Origin: Sphingobacteriia bacterium
Lineage (GTDB): Bacteria > Bacteroidota > Bacteroidia > Chitinophagales > Chitinophagaceae
Direction of reading: 5' to 3'
NCBI GenBank assembly: GCA_004293505.1
Contig: RDYY01000062.1
Span: 1-8,014 of the forward strand
Length of the DNA: 8,014 nt
Every line of letters starts with the position of its first letter. Position 1 is the first letter of the stretch. The notes beneath the pieces were generated by a model, which was not told the DNA's origin, made no database searches, and saw only the letters and a program-made list of their open reading frames with translations. Below, in pieces: positions 1 to 5,511 of the stretch. Made by a program: the position numbers and the translations under genes.

Positions 1-417
1 TTTGACATGTTCACCACAGGTAAGGGCGCCGATTATGTGGCCGAAAAAGCCGAAAGCAATACGGGTTGGCTTTTTCCCGTGGGCGATGAATTAAATGAAT
101 TGGGCTATAACCACATGTTCATGGACATGTTCAATGCGCATGAAAAGGGCCTTGCTCCCAAAGAAACATTTTATGATGGTTATGTGGTCAATGCCATTTT
201 AGATGCGGCTTATCGTTCGGCCAAAACCAAAATCTGGGAACCCGTACAACTGGAGATTTGGCGCGGTCAAACCGGCTTGAGCAAAGAAAGCCACTTGGTG
301 GAATACGACGCCGAACATTGGTTGGTAAAAGAAGAGATGACCCACTACGGGGCCAAAAAACTCATCTTGAAAAACAAGGCCAGCGGCAAGTTTGAGGAAA
401 GAATCCTGAACCCTTAA
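1..417 (+). CDS. Gfo/Idh/MocA family oxidoreductase, C-terminal part (5' end outside window)
   Basis: The reading frame is open from base 1 and ends at TAA 415-417, giving 138 visible residues. It lacks the N-terminal Rossmann NAD(P)-binding domain, which must lie upstream. The stretch with FYDGYVVN, then ILDAAYRSAK, then WEPVQLEIWRG is the typical closing part of the C-terminal alpha/beta domain of Gfo/Idh/MocA dehydrogenases, where the ILDAAY helix and the WEPV strand end the domain. About 49 residues follow WRG, a longer tail than many family members have. Members oxidise or reduce sugars and related polyols with NAD(P), usually in the cytoplasm and in Bacteroidota sometimes after export. 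The substrate cannot be read from this fragment. The internal ATG at base 7 is not the true start, because the frame is already open before it. Its stop overlaps the convergent cmk stop. Confidence 0.75.
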   Translation, partial: FDMFTTGKGADYVAEKAESNTGWLFPVGDELNELGYNHMFMDMFNAHEKGLAPKETFYDGYVVNAILDAAYRSAKTKIWEPVQLEIWRGQTGLSKESHLVEYDAEHWLVKEEMTHYGAKKLILKNKASGKFEERILNP

Positions 418-1100
418 GCCTTTTGCGCAATGGTTTCTTGGGCCCAAGAAAGCGCCAAAGCCAATTGCTCTTCGCGCGTCAATTGGCTGTTGTCCAAAAC
501 CTTGGCATCGGCCGCTTGTCTCAAGGGACTGAATTCACGGTTGCTGTCAATGTAATCGCGCATCTCCAAATTATCTTTTACTTCTTCAATGGTGATGCGG
601 GGGTTTTTGGCCAATAATTCCTTGAAGCGGCGCTCTACCCTGACCACAGGATCGGCGGTCACAAATATTTTTAATTCAGCTGCTGGAAACACGGTTGTGC
701 CAATGTCTCGGCCATCCATGACAATGCCTTTTTTCAAACCCATTTTTTGTTGTTGGGCCACCCCAAAAGCCCGCACATATTCATTGGCAGCCACTTCGCT
801 CACGTGCTCTGACACCAGCATGTCACGGATCAAAGCTTCTACGTTTTCATCGTTCAACAGCATGTCGCTGGTGCCTTGCTCGGCGTTGTAATCAAAATCC
901 AAATTGATCTCGGTCAGGGCTTGGCGAACAGCCGAATTGTCTTTGGGGTCAATGTGGTGGCGCAAAAAATAAAGGGTAATGGCCCTGTACATGGCGCCAC
1001 TGTCAATAAAAACATAATTCAATTCCCTGGCCATGGCTTTGGCCAATGTGCTTTTGCCACAAGAAGAATAACCGTCAAGTGTGATGATGATGGGCCGCAT
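414..1100 (-). CDS. cmk: Cytidylate kinase
   Basis: This 228-residue protein transfers phosphate from ATP to CMP or dCMP in cytoplasmic pyrimidine nucleotide synthesis and salvage. The P-loop GYSSCGKST is at residues 10-18. DSGAMYR at 33-39, LNDENVEALIR near 82-92 and DGRDIGT at 129-135 are the NMP-binding and core motifs. The C-terminal part has VERRFKELLA, RDYIDSNREFSPL and ADAKVLDNS, the conserved lid and C-terminal signature. Length matches bacterial Cmk (about 220-230). The SSCGKST form of the P-loop, instead of the common SGSGKST, is from memory frequent in Bacteroidota. ATG at 1100 is preferred over an in-frame TTG at 1109, because the TTG lies inside the predicted -7 promoter box and the family begins just before the IIITLDG strand. 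No Shine-Dalgarno is visible. It appears to have its own promoter. Confidence 0.96.
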   Translation of the reverse strand: MRPIIITLDGYSSCGKSTLAKAMARELNYVFIDSGAMYRAITLYFLRHHIDPKDNSAVRQALTEINLDFDYNAEQGTSDMLLNDENVEALIRDMLVSEHVSEVAANEYVRAFGVAQQQKMGLKKGIVMDGRDIGTTVFPAAELKIFVTADPVVRVERRFKELLAKNPRITIEEVKDNLEMRDYIDSNREFSPLRQAADAKVLDNSQLTREEQLALALSWAQETIAQKA

Positions 1101-1106
1101 GGGACA

Positions 1107-1138
1107 CAAAACTAAACCAAAGCTTGGAATGCATCAAA
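1107..1138 (-). promoter_or_regulatory. Predicted Bacteroidota-type promoter of cmk
   Basis: Read on the minus strand, TTTG (1138-1135) is followed after 20 bp by TAGTTTTG (1114-1107), an exact match to TAnnTTTG. This agrees with the -33/-7 consensus established for the Bacteroidota primary sigma factor. The box ends only 6 bp before the cmk ATG, so transcription would start at or just before the start codon. The rest of the 120-bp gap (1101-1220) holds no ORF or RNA gene that I can support, and no clear terminator for the upstream phosphodiesterase gene. Confidence 0.6.
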
Positions 1139-1220
1139 CCCAGCGCCACTGATTTGCCGGGACTTTATAAGCATTCATTGCACTGAGCTATGCCCTAAGC
1201 GCTACAAGGATGCACTGGGT

Positions 1221-2084
1221 TTACCGAAAAATCCGCGGATCGTCAGAAATCAACCCATCGATACCCAAGGCTTTGAGGCGCTCCAGGGTAGGCTTGTCGT
1301 TTACCGTCCAAGGAATGATGCGAATGCCCAAATCATGACAAGCATTTACCAGACCAGGGGTGACCAAACTAAAATGCGGACTGTATACAGCTGGCGAAAA
1401 ACCCAGTGCTGCCAACTGCACTTTCAAACCCCGTTTGTCATCATCTTCTACCAACAAAGCCGTGGGGACACCTGGATATTGTTGGTGAAGGTATTGCAGG
1501 GTCCTGGGGTCAAATGACTGGATCATTTGGGGCGCATCGTATTTTTTTTGTTGCAAAACAGCCATGACCAAGTCTACAAATTCTGCGGGTGCGGGATGGT
1601 AAATACCATCGGTGGCGGCTTGGGTTTTGGTTTCCATGTTCAAGCCGGGCAAGGGCTTGCCCTTTTGTTGACAATATTTGATGAGGGCTTCCAACAAGTC
1701 GATCAAACGGGGTTTGGTGGCAGCTTTTTTGGCTTGTTCAGGAAAACGGGGATGAGGCGATAACCCAACATCGTATTTCTTTACCTCCGCATAATCCATT
1801 TGGTAAATGTTCAACTGCTTTTCTTCTGCTTCGTTCACTTTATTGCCATTGGGATGAAGGCTGATCTCGTGGTTGAAAAAAGGCTCGTGGCTCAGGATGA
1901 CTTGTTTGTCTTTGGTGATGACCAAATCAAATTCCAAAGTCTTCACGCCCAGGTCAATGGCGCGGTACATGGCCGACAAAGTATTCTCAGGCTCTAAAGC
2001 CCGACAACCCCGGTGACCTTGGGTATCAAATGCTTGTTGTGGTGTTAGCATCATCCATAAAACCATTAAGGGCCAATACATCAT
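1221..2084 (-). CDS. Glycerophosphodiester phosphodiesterase family protein
   Basis: This 287-residue protein has the GDPD TIM-barrel fold and should hydrolyse glycerophosphodiesters (deacylated phospholipids) to glycerol-3-phosphate and an alcohol. Catalytic and metal-binding residues are in place: GHRG at 23-26 (His24, Arg25), PENT at 32-35, EFD at 51-53 (Glu51, Asp53) and SHEP at 65-68 (His66). Further signatures are NMETK, MIQSFD and, at the C-terminus, WTVND and GIDGLISDDP. The first 18 residues are hydrophobic (MMYWPLMVLWMML) and end in QQA, suggesting export to the periplasm. However, they contain no Lys or Arg, which is odd for a signal peptide. The ATG forms an ATGA overlap with the stop of the upstream PaiB-like gene, implying translational coupling. 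An in-frame TGA three codons upstream (2093-2091) excludes a longer N-terminus. The other family role, in Ca2+-dependent periplasmic GlpQ-like salvage, is plausible but unproven. Confidence 0.93.
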   Translation of the reverse strand: MMYWPLMVLWMMLTPQQAFDTQGHRGCRALEPENTLSAMYRAIDLGVKTLEFDLVITKDKQVILSHEPFFNHEISLHPNGNKVNEAEEKQLNIYQMDYAEVKKYDVGLSPHPRFPEQAKKAATKPRLIDLLEALIKYCQQKGKPLPGLNMETKTQAATDGIYHPAPAEFVDLVMAVLQQKKYDAPQMIQSFDPRTLQYLHQQYPGVPTALLVEDDDKRGLKVQLAALGFSPAVYSPHFSLVTPGLVNACHDLGIRIIPWTVNDKPTLERLKALGIDGLISDDPRIFR

Positions 2085-2713
2085 GGTTGTTCATTGAGGT
2101 CATAGTAGCGGGCCATGTCTTGGTACAAGGCTTTTTCTGCAGGACTGCCTTGGGACAAATGGTCCAAGATACGGGCCCGGGTAGTCTCTGTTTTGTTTTG
2201 GCTCCACTTGAATACTTCTTCCATTTTTTCTACCCGCATCCGAAAACCAACAATGGCAGGAAGATTGGCAGCCAAATAGTCGGCACTGATTTTTTCAAAT
2301 CGAGAGGGGGAATCCGATTGGCCTTCGTATTGATCGGTCAAGTCTTTTAAGATTTGGTGCACTCCTGCTGGGTCCAACCATTCCAGGGTGCCATGGGCTT
2401 GAACGGTGGCATAATTCCAAGTACCCCCTGCTGCGGGGTCATCGTTGTGCCGGGCACTCACAAAAGCATGGGCACCTTGAAACAGCGCCAATACTTTGGG
2501 GTTGGCTTCAAACGCCAAGGTATGGCTTTGCTTGCGCATGAGGTGTCCCCGCAAAAAAACCTGGTCACCGGAATGGTCCAATAAAACGGGTACTTGCGTG
2601 GCCACAGGGTGGCTATTGGCATCCACACCACAAAGGGTTACAAAAGGGTGGGCGGCCAAAAAAGAAATCAGCTCTTCTCTTGAATGGGCTTTAAAATGGG
2701 GGCGGTTGTACAT
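2081..2713 (-). CDS. PaiB-like FMN-binding protein
   Basis: This 210-residue protein matches the FMN-binding negative transcriptional regulator (PaiB, FMN_bind_2) family in length and order of motifs. It opens with MYNRPHF, then has ATQVPVLL at 38-45, RGHLMRKQSH at 55-64, VLALFQGAHAFVSA at 74-87 and GTWNYATVQAHG at 97-108. The family folds as a split beta-barrel that binds FMN or heme. Bacillus PaiB is linked to repression of sporulation and protease genes, but no helix-turn-helix is visible here. A redox or flavin-dependent enzymatic role is as likely as regulation. The gene starts 9 bp after the mrp stop and its TGA overlaps the ATG of the phosphodiesterase gene, so it is the middle gene of a three-gene operon. 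No signal peptide is present, so it is cytoplasmic. Confidence 0.88.
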   Translation of the reverse strand: MYNRPHFKAHSREELISFLAAHPFVTLCGVDANSHPVATQVPVLLDHSGDQVFLRGHLMRKQSHTLAFEANPKVLALFQGAHAFVSARHNDDPAAGGTWNYATVQAHGTLEWLDPAGVHQILKDLTDQYEGQSDSPSRFEKISADYLAANLPAIVGFRMRVEKMEEVFKWSQNKTETTRARILDHLSQGSPAEKALYQDMARYYDLNEQP

Positions 2714-2722
2714 GCCCCTAAT

Positions 2723-3817
2723 TTAAGAAACCATTTCGATTGTTTGGGTTTTGCCCAAATTGGCATTGCGCATGGCGATGTTGCGCACGGCCATGGCCGT
2801 GAAGCCACGGAAAGCCGCTTTACTGGTTTCATCAGATCCCACCATGGCTGGTAAGCCCTCGTCTCCGCCTTCGCGGATGGACTGCACCAAGGGTACCTGT
2901 CCCAAAAAAGGCAACTCGTATTCCTCGGCCAATTTCTTGCCGCCTTCTTTTCCAAAGAGATAATATTTGTTCTCGGGTAATTCAGCGGGCGTGAAATAAG
3001 CCATGTTCTCGATCAAGCCAATGATGGGCACTTGAATTTGTGCTTGGCCAAACATGGCAATTCCTTTTTTGGCATCGGCCAAAGCCACACTTTGTGGTGT
3101 GGTCACAATGACCACGCCCGTAACGGGTACGGTTTGCATCAAGGTCAAGTGAATGTCGCCTGTTCCCGGCGGCATGTCGATGACCAAATAATCCAGTTCA
3201 CCCCAATCTACTTCGGTCACAAATTGTCGGATGGCCGAGCTGGCCATGGGTCCACGCCAAACCACGGCATTTTTTTCGTCCACCAACAAGCCAATGCTCA
3301 TGAGACTGATGCCATATTTTTCCAAAGGCACAATCATGCCCTTGCCATTCACGTCTTTCATTTGGGGTCTCTCGCCCCTTACCCCAAACATGATGGGTAC
3401 ACTGGGCCCATAGATATCGGCATCCATCAAACCCACTTTGGCACCTCCTTCGGCCAAAGCCAAAGCCAGGTTGGCCGAGACCGTGCTCTTGCCCACTCCA
3501 CCTTTGCCACTGACCACGGCAATGATGTTTTTGACACCAGACAAAATTTGTTGGTTGTCTTTGCGGTTGGTAGAAGTTTGGGAAGTGAAATTCACTTTGA
3601 CCACGGCCGCTTTGTTGACCAATAATTTGATGGCATTTTCACTGGCTTTCTGCATCATGTCTTTCATGGGACAGGCAGGAGTGGTCAATACAATGGTGAA
3701 ACTGACCTGGTCGCCATCAATGGCAATGTCTTTGACCATGTTCAGGGTTACCAGGTCTTTGCCCAGGTCGGGCTCTTGCACATTGCTGAGGGCTTTGAGG
3801 ATATCTTCGGTTGTCAT
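2723..3817 (-). CDS. mrp: Mrp/NBP35-family P-loop ATPase with N-terminal MIP18 (DUF59) domain
   Basis: This 364-residue cytoplasmic protein has two domains. Residues 1 to about 80 form a MIP18/DUF59 domain with the TTPACPMKD signature and its conserved Cys49. Residues of about 90-340 form a deviant-Walker P-loop ATPase with SGKGGVGKST (P-loop 104-112), DADIYGPS, VWRGPM, DYLVIDMPPGTGD and TTPQSVALAD, all hallmarks of Mrp/ApbC/NBP35. Family members bind and transfer Fe-S clusters to apoproteins. The CxxC that holds the bridging cluster in E. coli Mrp and NBP35 is absent: the equivalent stretch reads ENMAYFTPAELPENKYY, and Cys49 is the only cysteine in the protein. Length and architecture are normal for Bacteroidota Mrp. 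It is the first gene of the mrp, paiB-like, gdpd operon, with its own promoter about 35 bp upstream of the ATG. Confidence 0.95.
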   Translation of the reverse strand: MTTEDILKALSNVQEPDLGKDLVTLNMVKDIAIDGDQVSFTIVLTTPACPMKDMMQKASENAIKLLVNKAAVVKVNFTSQTSTNRKDNQQILSGVKNIIAVVSGKGGVGKSTVSANLALALAEGGAKVGLMDADIYGPSVPIMFGVRGERPQMKDVNGKGMIVPLEKYGISLMSIGLLVDEKNAVVWRGPMASSAIRQFVTEVDWGELDYLVIDMPPGTGDIHLTLMQTVPVTGVVIVTTPQSVALADAKKGIAMFGQAQIQVPIIGLIENMAYFTPAELPENKYYLFGKEGGKKLAEEYELPFLGQVPLVQSIREGGDEGLPAMVGSDETSKAAFRGFTAMAVRNIAMRNANLGKTQTIEMVS

Positions 3818-3851
3818 GTGAGTGTAAATTGTTAAAAAGAGAAATGGCGTG

Positions 3852-3887
3852 CAAAGTTAACCATCAGGGCCCTTATTTTGTTGCAAA
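3852..3887 (-). promoter_or_regulatory. Predicted promoter of the mrp operon
   Basis: On the minus strand, TTTG (3887-3884) is followed after 24 bp by TAACTTTG (3859-3852), an exact TAnnTTTG -7 box. The spacer is a little longer than the usual 17-23 bp, so the -33 assignment is less certain than the -7 box. The predicted transcription start would leave a leader of roughly 30 nt before the mrp ATG at 3817. The -33 element is one half of the palindrome CAAATTTG (3884-3891), which it shares with the divergent promoter. Confidence 0.5.
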
Positions 3888-3921
3888 TTTGGTCAATCCG
3901 CCTACCAAAGACTTAACTTTG
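3888..3921 (+). promoter_or_regulatory. Predicted promoter of the exported-protein/hbd/DUF218 operon
   Basis: TTTG (3888-3891) is followed after 22 bp by TAACTTTG (3914-3921), an exact TAnnTTTG box and identical to the divergent mrp -7 box. The predicted start would give a leader of about 15 nt before the ATG at 3942. No Shine-Dalgarno lies between box and start codon. Spacing is within the range reported for Bacteroidota promoters. Confidence 0.6.
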
Positions 3922-3941
3922 CCGGCACTGCCGCCCCGCTT

Positions 3942-4595
3942 ATGTACAAAAGATTTGTGTTTATGGTGTTCTTGGTTTGTGGCCTCTTGGTGCACCAGCA
4001 AGGCCTTGCCCAACAACCCAACAATCCTTACCGGGACTCTATTGTGCAGCTCTATGGGGTGATCATGACGGCCGATAGCCTGCGGGGTGTGCCTTCTGCA
4101 TCAGTTATTGTAGAAGGCCGGGGAAGGGGAACCATCACCAGCCCAGATGGGGTCTTTTCCATTGCCGTCATGAAAGGTGACCGCATCACTTTTTCCAGCA
4201 TTGGTTTCAAAAACAGTTCTATCCAAATTCCGTTCAACTTACCCGAAAACCAATACAGTGTCATTCAGTTGTTGATCAGCGATACCGCCTACCTGCCGGC
4301 TACGGTTTTAAAACCCCGTCCCACCCGGGAACAGTTTGAAAGGGATTTTTTGAACAACCGTTTCCCCGACGACAATTATGAAATTGCCCGCAAAAATTTT
4401 GAAGAAGCCCAGCGGCGCATTGTATTGCAAAGCCTGCCCGCTGATGGCCGAGAAGCCGTCAATTACCAGTTGCGCCAGCAGTCTAACAAATATTATTCAG
4501 CAGGTCAAATTCCTCCCATGAACATCATGAACCCTGCAGCTTGGATGGATTTTATCCAAGCCTGGAAGCGGGGTGATTTCAAAAGAAAAAAATAA
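3942..4595 (+). CDS. Exported protein with carboxypeptidase-regulatory-like domain
   Basis: This 217-residue protein begins with a signal peptide: basic YKR, the hydrophobic run FVFMVFLVCGLLV, and a likely cut after GLA at 21-23. Residues of about 36-117 form a CarboxypepD_reg-like beta-sandwich: LYGVI at 37-41, VPSASVIVEG at 50-59, GTITSPDGVFSI at 63-74 and FSSIGF at 84-89. This fold is common in Bacteroidota on the N-terminus of TonB-dependent receptors and in small envelope proteins, and here there is no barrel. Residues 118-217 match no domain I can name. They are rich in charged residues and Gln, and end in MNPAAWMDFIQAWKRGDFKRKK-type sequence, which I recall only as a conserved tail in uncharacterised Bacteroidota proteins. 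Likely location is the periplasm or an envelope membrane face. It is first in an operon and its TAA lies one base before the hbd ATG. Confidence 0.85.
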   Translation: MYKRFVFMVFLVCGLLVHQQGLAQQPNNPYRDSIVQLYGVIMTADSLRGVPSASVIVEGRGRGTITSPDGVFSIAVMKGDRITFSSIGFKNSSIQIPFNLPENQYSVIQLLISDTAYLPATVLKPRPTREQFERDFLNNRFPDDNYEIARKNFEEAQRRIVLQSLPADGREAVNYQLRQQSNKYYSAGQIPPMNIMNPAAWMDFIQAWKRGDFKRKK

Positions 4596-4596
4596 G

Positions 4597-5511
4597 ATGA
4601 GTCCCTTTCCTCAGATCCAACAAGTTACTGTCATTGGCGCCGGCACCATGGGCAATGGCATTGCCCACGTTTTTGCCCAAAATGGTTTTGCTGTCACTTT
4701 GGTTGACGTGCAAGAAAAAGCTTTGGAAAAAGCCTTGGCCACCATTGCCAAAAACTTGGACCGACAAGTGAGCAAAGGCAGTTTGAACGAGGCCGACAAA
4801 ACAGCCACCCTAGACCGCATCCACACCACAACGGACTTGGCCAAGGGGGTGTCCAACGCAGACTTGGTGGTGGAAGCTGCTACTGAAAACGAAGCCCTGA
4901 AATTGTCCATTTTCAAGACCATGGATGCCCACGCCCCTGCGGCAGCCATCTTGGCCACCAATACGTCTTCTATTTCCATCACCAAAATGGCCGCCGCTAC
5001 CCAAAGACCTGAGAAAGTCATTGGTATGCATTTTATGAATCCTGTGCCAGTCATGAAATTGGTGGAAATCATCAATGGCTATGCAACTACAAAAGAAGTC
5101 ACCAGTACCATTGTTGAATTGAGCAAGACTTTGCAAAAAATTCCCTGCGTGGTCAACGATTACCCCGGTTTTATTGCCAACAAAGTATTGATGCCCATGA
5201 TCAATGAAGCCATCATCAGCTTGTATGAAGGCATCGCTGGCGTTTCTGCCATTGACAGCATCATGAAATTGGGCATGGCCCATCCCATGGGGCCTTTGCA
5301 ATTGGCAGATTTCATTGGATTGGATGTTTGCCTCAGCATCATGCAGGTTTTACACCAAGGCTATGGCAATCCCAAATATGCGCCCTGTCCCTTGCTGGTC
5401 AACATGGTCACGGCGGGTAAATTGGGCGTAAAATCAGGCGAAGGATTCTATACCTATACACCTGGTTCCAAAGACTTAGTGGTGAGCAAATCCTTTCAAG
5501 AAAAAGAATAG
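4597..5511 (+). CDS. 3-hydroxybutyryl-CoA / 3-hydroxyacyl-CoA dehydrogenase
   Basis: This 304-residue enzyme should interconvert 3-hydroxyacyl-CoA and 3-oxoacyl-CoA with NAD(P). The N-terminal Rossmann domain has VIGAGTMGNG (Gly14, Gly16, Gly19) and an Asp at the end of the second strand (TLVDVQ). The active-site set is complete and correctly spaced relative to the human enzyme: Ser124 in NTSS, His145 in MHFMNP, Glu157 in KLVEII and Asn195 in GFIANK. The C-terminal helical domain has HPMGPLQLADFIGLD and GVKSGEGFYTY. Length fits single-function Hbd (about 280-305), not the fused FadB/FadJ type. ATG at 4597 is chosen over an in-frame GTG at 4573, since the latter sits inside the upstream gene and adds only a Lys-rich tail. 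The leader is A-rich with no Shine-Dalgarno. No thiolase or crotonase is adjacent, so butyrate-type versus beta-oxidation use cannot be decided. Confidence 0.95.
   Translation: MSPFPQIQQVTVIGAGTMGNGIAHVFAQNGFAVTLVDVQEKALEKALATIAKNLDRQVSKGSLNEADKTATLDRIHTTTDLAKGVSNADLVVEAATENEALKLSIFKTMDAHAPAAAILATNTSSISITKMAAATQRPEKVIGMHFMNPVPVMKLVEIINGYATTKEVTSTIVELSKTLQKIPCVVNDYPGFIANKVLMPMINEAIISLYEGIAGVSAIDSIMKLGMAHPMGPLQLADFIGLDVCLSIMQVLHQGYGNPKYAPCPLLVNMVTAGKLGVKSGEGFYTYTPGSKDLVVSKSFQEKE

Larger units (their letters stand above)
3851..3922. repeat. Inverted repeat TTAACTTTGC framing the palindrome CAAATTTG
   Basis: GCAAAGTTAA at 3851-3860 and TTAACTTTGC at 3913-3922 are perfect 10-bp inverted copies. 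Their centre (3886.5) lies one base from the centre of the 8-bp palindrome CAAATTTG at 3884-3891. The arms are the -7 boxes of the two divergent promoters with one base extra on each side, and the palindrome supplies both -33 boxes. The symmetry may simply reflect two promoters facing apart, or may mark a shared control point. Confidence 0.7.

Noticed and set aside
5..133. Three copies of ACATGTTCA (5-13, 113-121, 125-133), the last two in a 12-bp tandem.
   Set aside because: They lie inside the oxidoreductase coding sequence and encode Met/Phe-rich HMFMDMFN. This looks like local codon reuse and not a binding array.
1101..1220. tRNA-like fragments on the minus strand (TAGCTCAGT, resembling a D-arm, and GGTTTGAT, resembling a T-loop).
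   Set aside because: No matching acceptor stem, no proper anticodon stem and no T-stem pairing could be drawn; the pieces appear to be chance.
1136..1222. Inverted pair AAACCCAG (1136-1143) and CTGGGTTT (1215-1222), both near a TGCATC.
   Set aside because: The loop is about 71 bases and the second copy runs into the phosphodiesterase stop codon. No T-run follows, so it does not look like a terminator and may be chance.
2668..2955. A 95-codon minus-strand frame bridging mrp and the PaiB-like gene.
   Set aside because: It overlaps the conserved ends of two strong genes in another frame and has low-complexity shadow composition.
3032..3625. A 197-codon open frame antisense to mrp.
   Set aside because: It lies wholly inside mrp, and its His/Gly-rich composition is what the antisense of this codon usage gives. 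No recognisable domain and no promoter.
4611..5301. Two long open frames antisense to hbd (4611-5075 and 4810-5301).
   Set aside because: Both overlap a gene with a complete active-site set. They are frame shadows with no domain.
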